A DNA stretch of 36,652 bases, from NCBI GenBank assembly GCA_034506315.1, contig JAPDPT010000005.1, positions 1 to 36,652 on the forward strand. The letters are read 5' to 3'. The position numbers and the translations under genes were made by a program. Of this stretch, positions 21,374-29,480 are shown piece by piece. The notes under the pieces were generated by a model. The model did not search any database. It was not told the DNA's origin and saw only the letters and a list, made by a program, of their open reading frames with translations. Numbering within the stretch: position 1 is the stretch's first letter; every line of letters starts with the position of its first letter. The stretch is from a candidate division KSB1 bacterium. Lineage in GTDB: Bacteria > Zhuqueibacterota > Zhuqueibacteria > Oleimicrobiales > Geothermoviventaceae.

Positions 21374-21401
21374 AATATAGGAATCCCCCCTCAAAAGTCA
21401 A
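21374..21401 (-). promoter_or_regulatory. sigma-70-type promoter of the tRNA gene
   Basis: On the minus strand TTGACT (21401-21396) and TATATT (21379-21374) are spaced by 16 bases, each one base off consensus. Transcription would begin near 21367, about 26 bases before the tRNA. A 6-bp dyad TGTCGA/TCGACA with a three-base loop (21351-21365) covers the short leader and may be a processing or regulatory element. Confidence 0.75.
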
Positions 21402-21455
21402 GCCCAAAAGCAGCACCTCCCACCCCCCTACCTGGCGCCGGTGGATGCGGCACAC

Positions 21456-22103
21456 TCACTTCTTCTTGTACGAGACGGGGATGTTCAGCAGAGGGTACTG
21501 GGTAGCGCTCAGGCCCAGCACCTCCTTCAGCCTCTGCGTATCCATTGTCGCGCGTGGCACACACGCCATCCCTTCGGAGGCGCAGAACAGCAGAACGTTC
21601 TGGGCCACTGTACCGACGTCGATGGCTGCCCACTGGAGACGTTGGGCCTCTTCCCCCGCCCGGAAACGGGAGATATCCGATACGAGCAATAGGATCACCG
21701 GCGCCCGAGCCACACCCTCCTGCCGACCGGCCAGCAACTTCCGGTGATCTCCTTGGACCACCAGGTGCAGCAGGTTATTCTTCGGATCGTACAGGTAGAA
21801 GCCTTCCTTGGTGGCCACGTAGATATCGACGTCCTGTGCGTTCATGGCTGAGGGAGCGGTCCGCTTCCCCTCGGCGGGACGATTGATCCCATTGCCAGCC
21901 CAGAGCAGATCGGACAGGTCCCGTAGGCTCAACGCTGTGGTATCGAAATCGCGGACCGAGGCTCGGTGGGCGAGGGCTTTCATCAGCGGTTGGCCCCGAG
22001 AGGTGTCCGGCGGGTTCAGTGCGATGGTCTTTCTCTCCTGCGCAGAAGTGGTCGTAAGGAGCACCAGAACACCTGCAAGGCTAAGCATGACCTTGGCGTT
22101 CAT
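21456..22103 (-). CDS. secreted nitroreductase-family (SagB-like) oxidoreductase
   Basis: This 215-residue protein has an N-terminal signal peptide of about 21 residues (hydrophobic run LSLAGVLVLLTTTSAQ). The mature part shows nitroreductase-fold features: HRASVRDF for FMN phosphate binding, LSDLLWAGNGINRP, TAPSAMNAQDVDIYV and the helix AAIDVGTVAQNVLLFCASEGMACVPRA. Family members are FMN-dependent oxidoreductases, usually dimers; the SagB-like group also includes oxazoline/thiazoline dehydrogenases. AGGAGGGTGCG precedes the ATG. It lies 86 bases after the Memo-AMMECR1 gene and could belong to the same operon. An exported flavoprotein is plausible, since similar secreted nitroreductases exist, but its substrate is unknown. 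Confidence 0.85.
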   Translation of the reverse strand: MNAKVMLSLAGVLVLLTTTSAQERKTIALNPPDTSRGQPLMKALAHRASVRDFDTTALSLRDLSDLLWAGNGINRPAEGKRTAPSAMNAQDVDIYVATKEGFYLYDPKNNLLHLVVQGDHRKLLAGRQEGVARAPVILLLVSDISRFRAGEEAQRLQWAAIDVGTVAQNVLLFCASEGMACVPRATMDTQRLKEVLGLSATQYPLLNIPVSYKKK

Positions 22104-22189
22104 CGCACCCTCCTGTCAGCCCCATTGCACCAGTCCAGGAAACGCGCACCTCCTGTTGCCCTTGCTCCTTGTCGCCACGGGCGGACCGA

Positions 22190-23734
22190 TCAGCGCTTGA
22201 CCTCGTGCTCTCCGAATACCTCGGCGGAGAAGATCTTGATCACGGTCCCTTGCTCCTTCCAGGCGTTGGGGGGAAGTCCGGCTTTACGGCAGGTGTGCTC
22301 GAGGAAAGTGGTGCGATCCCAGCCATACTCGGTCGCTACCTGGGGAAGCAGCAGACCGCTATTGAAGCCACGCTCGATGATGAGGCCGTGCTTTCCGACC
22401 TCGATCTCATCGATACTGCGGATCTCGCGCGGTACGGTAAGAACGGAGATTTCGATTTCCAGATCCGGAACTTCCTCGGGGCTCACCGGGGCAAAGCGGG
22501 GATCCCGCAGCGCAGCGGCCTCGGCCATCTCCATGACCGTCTCCCACAGGGGCTTGATGGGCATTACGTAGCCGATGCATCCCCTCAGCATCCCGTGCTT
22601 GTTGATCGTCACGAAGGCGCCCCGGGGTTCAAGAAGGGTAGGTGAAGTGACTTCGAACTTCGGGAAGGGCTTACCCTTCACCCTCGCCTCTATCGTCCGC
22701 CGAGCGATCTCCAGCAGCGTGCGCTTGTCCTCGTCGCTCAGTCCGAGCTCCACCCCCACTTTCCTGGGCGGGGTTTGGCCCTCCCTGCGCAAGAAGGCCA
22801 CAGCGCCGTAGCCTACCACGTACCCGCTCTTTCGCCCTGTGACATCCCCAGAGGTGGTGTGAGCCAGAACCTTTGCCTTCTGGGCCCCCAATTGTTTGGC
22901 GGCGACCATGACCGCCGTCACGGGACCTCCGCCACAGGCCTGGTACTCCTCGCGGTTGAGGCCCCGGTTGAACTTCTCTGGATCGAATTCCTCCATGGCA
23001 CGGAGGGTCTGGGAGTCACGGGCATTGCACTCATCGTACGAGTAGCCGTGGTACAGATCCGTACTGGCCACCAGGAGGACGGACTTGCCCCGGCAGGCGC
23101 GGGCGATCGCCTCTCCGAGCCTCCGGCAGGTCTCCCAGTCCCGATCCAGGATCACAATGGGCACCAAACGGAAGCTCCCCAGGGCATACTGGAGGAAGGG
23201 AAGTTGCGCCTCCAGGGCATGCTCCTCCCGATGGCCTTCCCAGCCGGCGTGAAGGATTCCGTCCTGGCTAATGAGATCAGCTGCCAGATCGCGATCTACC
23301 GGGATCACGCCCAGCGGAGTCTCGTAGCCGCTTCCGGTGAACACGGAGGCTCCGTGGAAGGCGTCTCTGTGGCTCGGGGCGATGACGATCACATCGTCGT
23401 AGTGTTTACCCATGATCTGCTTGTAGGCATAAGCGGCAATCAAGCCGGAATAGACAAAACCGGCATGGGGAGCTACCAGGCCGACGACCTCTCCGTCCAA
23501 AGGAGGCTTCTTGGCGTTCTCGAAAAAGGTGTCGAGCATCCGGCGCAATTCCGCCGGGTCCTGGGGATACCACATCCCCGCCACGGCAGGCTTCCGCACT
23601 CCCAGGTCGGGCGGCATCGGACGTTTCACCTCCTTCCCGAGTTTCGACCGGGCGACGCTCGTCGCCAGCAAGCCCACCCCCAGCAGAGCGATTGCGCCCA
23701 CTGCAATGCGGCCGCGCACCTTGCGCCCTCCCAT
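22190..23734 (-). CDS. membrane-anchored Memo-AMMECR1 fusion (AmmeMemoRadiSam proteins B and A)
   Basis: The 514 residues start at the ATG at 23734, which overlaps the radical SAM stop (TGATG). An ATG at 23767 has no ribosome site. Residues 6-28 form a hydrophobic N-terminal helix preceded by basic residues, so the protein is anchored or exported. The Memo (MEMO1/LigB-fold) domain (about 47-317) shows VAPHAGFVYSG (His90), PSHRDAFHGA (His122), EEHALEAQLPFLQ (His172), STDLYHGYSY and the conserved ACGGGP Cys267. The AMMECR1 domain (about 333-500) shows PRGAFVTI, LRGCIGY, RDPRFAPVSPEEV and LEIEISVL. The two families often co-occur with a radical SAM enzyme in the AmmeMemoRadiSam system; here they are fused. 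The biochemical role of the system is not established as far as I know. Confidence 0.93.
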   Translation of the reverse strand: MGGRKVRGRIAVGAIALLGVGLLATSVARSKLGKEVKRPMPPDLGVRKPAVAGMWYPQDPAELRRMLDTFFENAKKPPLDGEVVGLVAPHAGFVYSGLIAAYAYKQIMGKHYDDVIVIAPSHRDAFHGASVFTGSGYETPLGVIPVDRDLAADLISQDGILHAGWEGHREEHALEAQLPFLQYALGSFRLVPIVILDRDWETCRRLGEAIARACRGKSVLLVASTDLYHGYSYDECNARDSQTLRAMEEFDPEKFNRGLNREEYQACGGGPVTAVMVAAKQLGAQKAKVLAHTTSGDVTGRKSGYVVGYGAVAFLRREGQTPPRKVGVELGLSDEDKRTLLEIARRTIEARVKGKPFPKFEVTSPTLLEPRGAFVTINKHGMLRGCIGYVMPIKPLWETVMEMAEAAALRDPRFAPVSPEEVPDLEIEISVLTVPREIRSIDEIEVGKHGLIIERGFNSGLLLPQVATEYGWDRTTFLEHTCRKAGLPPNAWKEQGTVIKIFSAEVFGEHEVKR

Positions 23735-24891
23735 CAGGACCAAACCCCGGGGATCTTCTCCCCGCATTTGGAGCAGCGCCCCGCCCTCAGGTTGTTTTCG
23801 AGGATCGAGTATCCCGCTCTACGGATCAGAACGACGTGGCAGTGGGGACAGTAGGTGTTCTCTCCTTCCTCACCCGGAACGTTGCCAATATAGGCAAAAC
23901 GTATCCCCTCCTCAAGAGCGATTTCACGAGCCATCCGCAAGGTGGCCAGAGGCGTTGGGGGGAGATTGCGAAGTCGGTACTGCGGGTAGAAGCGCGTGAA
24001 GTGTACCGGGACGTCGGGGCCCAGCTCCGACACGATCCAGCGACACATCTCGCGGATCTCTTGCTTCGCGTCGTTCTTCGTCGGGATCATCAGGTAGACG
24101 ATCTCCGTCCACATGCGGCGGGAGACCAGCAGCTTCAGGGTATCCAGGACAGGCTTCAGCTCACCGGCCACAAGCTCGGTGTAGAAACGCTGCGTGAAGG
24201 CCTTCAGATCGATCTTCACCGCGTCCAGGACGCTGCACAGCTCCAGCATCGCCTCGCGCTGGATGTACCCGTTGCTGATCATTACGCTGCGGATTCCCCG
24301 CTTGCGGCCTTCCACAGCGCAATCGTACATGTACTCCGCAAAGACCACCGGCTCCGTATAGGTGTACGCAATGGTCGGCGACCCGCTCTCACGCGCCAGC
24401 TCGGCAATGAGCGCTGGACTTGCCTCGTACGCCTCCATCTGCTCGGGCCTGACCTGGGAGATCTGCCAGTTCTGGCAGAACTTGCACTCGACATTGCAGC
24501 CGACCGTCGCAAGGGAAAGGGCCTCCGTCCCTGGCAGGAAATGGAAAAGGGGCTTCTTCTCGATCGGATCCACGTGAATGCTCACGGGGCGCGAATGAAC
24601 CAGCGTGTAATACGTCCCGCCGCGATTCTCCCGCACGCCGCAGTACCCCCTCTCCTGGTCGTCGATCACGCACTCGCGCGGACAGAGCTTGCAGCGGATC
24701 TTGCGGTTCGGGAGCTTCTCGTAGAAGCGGGCTTCCACAACACTCAGATCCTTGGCGCGGCGCAGCTCCAGGAAAGGCGGCCTGGATGCCGATCCCGGGC
24801 CCACGGCGGCCAGTACGCAAGCGCTGGCCCCCGCTGCCAGAAATCGCCGCCGGGACCAACTTGCCTCTGCGGGCGGAAGTGGCTTGCTCAT
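23734..24891 (-). CDS. AmmeMemoRadiSam-type radical SAM enzyme with Tat-like signal
   Basis: This is a 385-residue radical SAM protein. The N-terminus carries SRRRFLAAGA (13-22) followed by a hydrophobic stretch, a twin-arginine-type signal. Cys132, Cys136 and Cys139 (GCNVECKFC) are the CxxxCxxC ligands for the SAM-binding 4Fe-4S cluster. An extra upstream group, Cys67, Cys70, Cys74 and Cys84, matches the pyruvate-formate-lyase-activase-related family, and a C-terminal pair CPHC/CSKC looks like a zinc ribbon. The PTIAYTYTEPVVF and ISNGYI segments are typical of AmmeMemoRadiSam radical SAM proteins. Its start overlaps the DUF362 stop by four bases and its stop overlaps the Memo-AMMECR1 start. 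The reaction is unknown. Confidence 0.93.
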   Translation of the reverse strand: MSKPLPPAEASWSRRRFLAAGASACVLAAVGPGSASRPPFLELRRAKDLSVVEARFYEKLPNRKIRCKLCPRECVIDDQERGYCGVRENRGGTYYTLVHSRPVSIHVDPIEKKPLFHFLPGTEALSLATVGCNVECKFCQNWQISQVRPEQMEAYEASPALIAELARESGSPTIAYTYTEPVVFAEYMYDCAVEGRKRGIRSVMISNGYIQREAMLELCSVLDAVKIDLKAFTQRFYTELVAGELKPVLDTLKLLVSRRMWTEIVYLMIPTKNDAKQEIREMCRWIVSELGPDVPVHFTRFYPQYRLRNLPPTPLATLRMAREIALEEGIRFAYIGNVPGEEGENTYCPHCHVVLIRRAGYSILENNLRAGRCSKCGEKIPGVWS

Positions 24892-25880
24892 CCTTCCACC
24901 ACCTCGATCTTGGCCATGTCCGCCACCCCAAGCCGATGTTGCGCATCGGCCGCCGTCAAGATGTACGTAGGCTCCCTGCCCGCTTCCCGAAGGGTAGGAA
25001 GACCCACTTCTTTGCGCCTTGTCTCGATGATCTGCCAGCCGACGTAATCCAGTGCTACGGGGTCAGTGGCCACGAGGAGAGCACTGTACCGCCAGGCCCA
25101 CTGGGGCATGAACGGCGGCCCGCCCTCGCACTGGGCCTCCAGGGCGTCGCAGATGATCAGCCTCGTCTTCTGCCTCAGCGCCGGGATGAGGTTCACGTCG
25201 GCGATGTAAGGATCGCCGCAGCGGGCATGGTACTTATTCGGATTGTGGATGGCGCCAAAGTAGTTCTTGAGGGCCAGGGTTACCCCCACAATTCCGTGGT
25301 CCTTTAGCACAGGCACGTTGATCAGGACATCGCAATCACGGACCGCCACGTTGCTGACGAGGCTACCGATCTCCCCTACGGCGAAAAGACCCTCGTAGTA
25401 ACCGACGGAGTCGTTGCCGCAGAACCGCGGGCCCTGTCCGCGTCGGCGCACGGGGTATCCGGCCTTCTCCAGATCCGCATCGAGGCGGTCCCAGACCACG
25501 ATGTCATTGGCGGATATCCCCGCTCCCCGCAGCCGCTCGATGATCGCCCAGACGAGAGGCAGGTTGGTGGACATTCGCCTGCCCGATAGGCAGTTCACCT
25601 TGATCCCAACCCTATCCCCACGCGCCACAAGTTGCTTCCACACCTCAGCTGGGTCGCGGTAGCCAAATGCGGCTGCCACCGCACGGTCCAGGAGCTCGCC
25701 CACCTTCCCCTCGACAAGCTGGCCATCTCGCCAGACCGAGGGGTCGCGCGCCTGGGCCACCACCGACTTCCCCCCTCGCTCCGCACGAAGAGGGGGACGC
25801 GCCTGCACCCTCCCCTTCGGACTAAGCCCCACAAGAAACGGTCCAACCGCGAGCGATCGAAGGAAAGCACGCCGGTCCAT
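24888..25880 (-). CDS. Tat-signal DUF362 domain protein
   Basis: This 330-residue protein starts at the ATG at 25880, with GGGAGAGG about nine bases upstream; the open frame continues further but without a good start. MDRRAFLRSLAVGPFLVGL is a twin-arginine signal (RRAFL). The rest matches DUF362, seen in VGIKVNCLSGRRMSTNLPLV (about 85-105), DIVVWDR, LINVPVLKDHGIVGVTLALKNYFGAI and DPVALDYVGWQII. Some DUF362 proteins carry ferredoxin-type clusters; this one has only scattered cysteines, and none form a clear cluster motif. Function is unknown. It starts the operon with the radical SAM and Memo-AMMECR1 genes (four-base overlap). Confidence 0.88.
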   Translation of the reverse strand: MDRRAFLRSLAVGPFLVGLSPKGRVQARPPLRAERGGKSVVAQARDPSVWRDGQLVEGKVGELLDRAVAAAFGYRDPAEVWKQLVARGDRVGIKVNCLSGRRMSTNLPLVWAIIERLRGAGISANDIVVWDRLDADLEKAGYPVRRRGQGPRFCGNDSVGYYEGLFAVGEIGSLVSNVAVRDCDVLINVPVLKDHGIVGVTLALKNYFGAIHNPNKYHARCGDPYIADVNLIPALRQKTRLIICDALEAQCEGGPPFMPQWAWRYSALLVATDPVALDYVGWQIIETRRKEVGLPTLREAGREPTYILTAADAQHRLGVADMAKIEVVEG

Positions 25881-26028
25881 CACTGTAGGCCTCTCCCGAA
25901 CCTTGCCGGTTTTGGCTCTGTGTCTCAAACACTCGCGGCTTTCCGATGGTTCCAGAAAGGCTTGGGGCGGCAAACGCGAAGAGCTCGCTTAGGAGGTCCA
26001 CACCGAGGAACCCCGGGGCATGTAGAGG

Positions 26029-26051
26029 GACTTGGGTTGCGACCGCAAGTC
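26029..26051 (-). terminator. possible hairpin directly after the receiver-PAS-GAF gene
   Basis: Immediately after the stop codon, GACTTG (26051-26046 on the minus strand) and CAAGTC (26034-26029) form a 6-bp inverted repeat around 11 bases. There is no T-tract, so intrinsic termination is doubtful. The rest of the 171-base gap to the DUF362 gene shows no gene and no convincing promoter. Confidence 0.3.
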
Positions 26052-28016
26052 TCAGTGCAGGAAACGGTCGATGAGTTTCCGCAGCCCCGCCGCCTCGCCG
26101 ACGTGCGGTTTTCTCTCGATCTTGGGTGCCTCGGGCTTCGGGACCCCCGCCGTCTTGACGAGGAACACGCGGTTCTCGATGGCCAGCCCGATTTGCCCCG
26201 CCAGCAGTTGCAAGAGATGGACGGTCTCGCGTGTGGGCAGTTTGGACGAGGCCGGGTCATCGAACAGCAGAACCCCCACGATACGGCCCTCGCGAGTGCG
26301 CACAGGGACCAGAAGCACGTGCCATGGTCCCCATTGCCCCCGCGTGCGCCGCGCCCAGTCCGCACCGTAGTACCGGGCCTTGACGTCGCGTACGGCTCGC
26401 TCCTCCTGCGTGATCAGGTAACTCCGGTCCAGGCGGTACTGGGGCCGGAGCAGGGAGCGCAGGTCGGACAGCGACCAGCAAATCGTCCGCAGGTGCGACG
26501 CCCGCAGGCGATCCTCGCAGGCCGCCGCTTTGAACTCCAGGCGCTCGCTCTGACGACTGATCACACCGATCATCACGAGGTCAAACTCGGAGATGTAGCG
26601 GAGCAACCAGGCCGTGTCGTTCAGGGCGGCTGCAAAGGGCTGGTCCAGGTAGTGGACATTGCTGCCGGCCAGGAACTGCTTCAGCCGTCGGTAGCGTCGC
26701 TGCAGCAGGTCCGTCCGCAGGGCGGAGTCCACCAATCCCGAGGCCACAATCCCGAACAGCTCCAGATTGTGAAAAGCGTCCCGTGTCGGCACCAGGTTGT
26801 CGACCGGCTGCTCCAACGTCAGGAAGCCAAAGGTCTTGCCCTCGAAGTCGGTCAAAGCGACGAGAATCAGGTCCCGCGGATCCCATTGGTTGGCCGGCCG
26901 CCGCACTTGCGTGCGCCGCTCGGGCACTCCACCAGGAAGCAAGCGCGGGTGATCGAGAAACTCCTGATCACTGTAGATCACTTTGATCCGAAATCGCTCC
27001 TGGAAGATGCGGTCCACCAGCTGCTTGGGGACCTCCATGGCCTTGGTGGCCAGCTCCTGCGGCTCGAAGCCGATCAGGGCTTGCTTGACGAACACGCGCC
27101 GACGCTGATCGAGGAGAGCGAGGGTCACACGCTTGAAGCGAAACTGCTGGGCCGCCACTTCGGCAATTCGCTGGAGTAGAACCTGCACCGGCTGGTCGAC
27201 GGACTCCTCGGCGGTGCGCATGAGCTCCCGCAGCATCCTCTGCTGGTCGATCCGCAGCTCGAGAACCACAGGAGCTACCTCTTCGGAAACGTCGCGCATT
27301 CGCCCCCGGTAGCCGGCAGTCGCGCCGGAATCGTCCTGGATCGGGCTGAGGCGCAATTCGACGAGCTTGGTGGCACCGGACTTCGTGACGAGGGGAATGC
27401 GCACAGAGCCTGCTTCGGGCTCAGGCCGGCGGAGATATTGCTGCAGCTCTGCCTCACTGCCTCGCCCGACGACGTCCGCCAGGCAAAGCTGCAGCAGCTC
27501 ACCCTCCTCGTAGCCGAGGATCTCGCGGACCACGGGGTTGGCCGAAAGAAAGTACCCCCTTCGATCGAGCACGAACACCCCCTCCCCCCGGGCTTCCTTA
27601 TCTGGGCTGCGAGTCGCGGTAGTGGGCGAAGGGGGGCGTTTTCTCCCTTCGAGCGCCTTCAGGACGGTGAACGGTAGAGCCGTGAGGTATCCTCTCACTT
27701 TCATGATGTAGTCGAGGGCGCCGCGCTCCATGGCGGCGATCGCCACATCGTCCTGACCATCCTCCACCATGAGAATGACCGGCACTTCGGGCCGGAGCTT
27801 GCGGAGCTCCGGCAGAAGGTCGATCCCCGCCTGACCCGGCAGATCGTTGTCCAAAAGGATGAGGTCGTACGCCTGGGACTGGGCCTTTTGGAGGCAGGTA
27901 GCCGCGTCGGTGGCAAAGTCCACTTCGTAGTCGGGATTGTGGAACTTCAGCATCTTGCGGACGATCTCTAACGAGGAGGGATCACGCCCCACCAGAAGAA
28001 TCCCGATTCCGGCCAT
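26052..28016 (-). CDS. receiver-PAS-GAF-like signalling protein without output domain
   Basis: The 654 residues begin with a response-regulator receiver domain (about 1-120). The phospho-acceptor is Asp56 in LILLDNDLPG, and the conserved Lys is in DYIMKVR. The acidic pocket reads VGRDP instead of the usual two acids, and the Thr/Ser switch position is Val. A linker leads to a PAS domain (about 145-250; GVFVLDRRGYFLSANPVVREILGYEEGELL, then VELRLSPIQDDSGATAGYRGRMRDVSE). Next come two regions resembling GAF folds (about 270-430 and 455-625). No histidine kinase, GGDEF, HD or DNA-binding domain is present. It probably relays or senses through protein contacts. No kinase partner is encoded nearby. 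Confidence 0.8.
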   Translation of the reverse strand: MAGIGILLVGRDPSSLEIVRKMLKFHNPDYEVDFATDAATCLQKAQSQAYDLILLDNDLPGQAGIDLLPELRKLRPEVPVILMVEDGQDDVAIAAMERGALDYIMKVRGYLTALPFTVLKALEGRKRPPSPTTATRSPDKEARGEGVFVLDRRGYFLSANPVVREILGYEEGELLQLCLADVVGRGSEAELQQYLRRPEPEAGSVRIPLVTKSGATKLVELRLSPIQDDSGATAGYRGRMRDVSEEVAPVVLELRIDQQRMLRELMRTAEESVDQPVQVLLQRIAEVAAQQFRFKRVTLALLDQRRRVFVKQALIGFEPQELATKAMEVPKQLVDRIFQERFRIKVIYSDQEFLDHPRLLPGGVPERRTQVRRPANQWDPRDLILVALTDFEGKTFGFLTLEQPVDNLVPTRDAFHNLELFGIVASGLVDSALRTDLLQRRYRRLKQFLAGSNVHYLDQPFAAALNDTAWLLRYISEFDLVMIGVISRQSERLEFKAAACEDRLRASHLRTICWSLSDLRSLLRPQYRLDRSYLITQEERAVRDVKARYYGADWARRTRGQWGPWHVLLVPVRTREGRIVGVLLFDDPASSKLPTRETVHLLQLLAGQIGLAIENRVFLVKTAGVPKPEAPKIERKPHVGEAAGLRKLIDRFLH

Positions 28017-28146
28017 CGTGTCGTTTACTCCTCTACCACCGTTCTCTCGAGCTACCCGTCCTCCTTCGTTTCAACCGGCCCTCCTGGACGTAGCGAGGAT
28101 GGGATCCTCCCCCCTTTCGCTCCAACCCTTCACCTTTCGTCTCACT

Positions 28147-28175
28147 GGGCGGAAGGTCGCGGCAGATAGCCGCCC
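28147..28175 (-). other. hairpin after the barrel-TPR gene
   Basis: GGGCGG (28175-28170 on the minus strand) and CCGCCC (28152-28147) pair across a loop that itself can form GCGGC-TATCT-GCCGC. It begins eight bases after the stop at 28184. No T-tract follows, so it may stabilise the mRNA end or aid termination weakly. Confidence 0.3.
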
Positions 28176-28183
28176 GTTTCTGG

Positions 28184-29443
28184 TCAACGGACGGAAGCCT
28201 GATATTGCCTGGCCTTCTGTACGTATTCGCTGTCCGGGAACTCTCGGACCAGGCGGTCCAGATAATAGGCAGCCTGGTTCGTGTCGCCCAGTTTCAGATG
28301 GGCCCGGCCGAGCATCAGCAGCGCATCGTCCATCTTCGGGCTGCCGCTGTAGTTGAGGACCCGTTCGAAGGCTCGGATCGCTTGCTGGTAGTCACCAAGG
28401 ACGAAGTAGCACTCGCCGATCCAATAATGGCAGTTGCTGACGTAATTGTGGTTCGGGAAATCCCGCACCAGGGACGAGAAAGCGCGGATCGCCTGCTCGT
28501 ACTGGTGATCCATGTACAGCTGGAGAGCTTCGCGGTAGCGAGGATCAAAATCGCCCGCTGCAGCCGCACTCGGAGAGGTGCGTGGCCCGAGAGCTGCAAT
28601 CTCCTGTTCCAGGCGCTCGATCAGCTCTCTCTTCTCCTCCACCACGCGACGCAAGGTCTCGACCTTCTGCTCCTGGTCAAGAACCCTTCGTTCGAGCTCT
28701 TCGAGCTTTCGGCGAACCGAATCGGCAAGGGTTAGCCTGACCGGGGGTGCCGGTGCGGCCCAGGCCGGCGGAGGCGCCTGCTTGGAGCCACCTACTTCCG
28801 CCACCGGTTCCGGTACCTCCTGGCGCGCTTTACCCCGACCCCACAGCCATTCTCCGGCATGCCAGACCACGCCGGTCCGGACCGCGAGATAACCGTCTTT
28901 GCCGCCGCCCCGAACCCCGTCGAGATCATCACCCGTGGTCCAATGGCGGTTCACGTTCAGCTGAACCGCCAGCTGGGGGGTCACAGCGACCTCGATTCCA
29001 GCGCCCAGGAGAGCCTCTCCATCGAAATAGCGGTCTCCGTTCAAGTACTGGAAGTTGAATAGGCCGATGCCTACGTTCACAAGGGGCCGCAGTCTCCGGA
29101 TCTCGACAGGTCGGACCTGTGCCACGAGGTTCAGATTGAGCATCTCGGTGAAAAACTCAAGATGGTACCTGTTCTCCCCGTCCAGCTCTGTGTAGCCGGC
29201 GTCCAGTGTAGCGGAGAACTTGGGGGAAAAGCGCTGCATCAGGAAAAAGTGCAGACCAGGTCCAATGGAGGACGAGGTTCCATCGTCCGTGTGGATGCTT
29301 TGCCCCCCGGCCAGAACGCCCACGCTCCACTTTTCTCGCGCGATGGATATGTGCGGCCAAAGCCTTGGGAAACCCGCAGCGTCCGACGATAGCCCGCACA
29401 CGATCAGTACTGCTCCTACCCAAGAACCTCGTGGTAACCGCAT
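28184..29443 (-). CDS. outer-membrane barrel fused to coiled coil and TPR domain
   Basis: This 419-residue exported protein has a signal peptide (about 1-23, ending DAAG). Residues about 38-200 read as beta strands typical of an outer-membrane barrel: WSVGVLAGGQSIH, IGPGLHFFLMQRF, FSATLDAGYTEL, LRPLVNVGIGLFNFQYL, LLGAGIEVAVTPQLAVQLNVNRHW and GYLAVRTGVVWHAG. A Pro/Ala linker (about 210-235) leads to a coiled coil (about 240-288, heptads in EELERRVLDQEQKVETLRRVV). Then come three TPR-like repeats (about 300-415; SNCHYWIGECYFVLGDYQQAIRAFERVL), as in CpoB/YbgF. The fusion places a YbgF-like periplasmic module on an outer-membrane anchor. GGGAGGTGG precedes the ATG. It follows the 177-residue gene by 37 bases. 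Confidence 0.82.
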   Translation of the reverse strand: MRLPRGSWVGAVLIVCGLSSDAAGFPRLWPHISIAREKWSVGVLAGGQSIHTDDGTSSSIGPGLHFFLMQRFSPKFSATLDAGYTELDGENRYHLEFFTEMLNLNLVAQVRPVEIRRLRPLVNVGIGLFNFQYLNGDRYFDGEALLGAGIEVAVTPQLAVQLNVNRHWTTGDDLDGVRGGGKDGYLAVRTGVVWHAGEWLWGRGKARQEVPEPVAEVGGSKQAPPPAWAAPAPPVRLTLADSVRRKLEELERRVLDQEQKVETLRRVVEEKRELIERLEQEIAALGPRTSPSAAAAGDFDPRYREALQLYMDHQYEQAIRAFSSLVRDFPNHNYVSNCHYWIGECYFVLGDYQQAIRAFERVLNYSGSPKMDDALLMLGRAHLKLGDTNQAAYYLDRLVREFPDSEYVQKARQYQASVR

Positions 29444-29480
29444 CTTGCCACCTCCCAGGCGTTAGGAAGCCTGCCCCACT

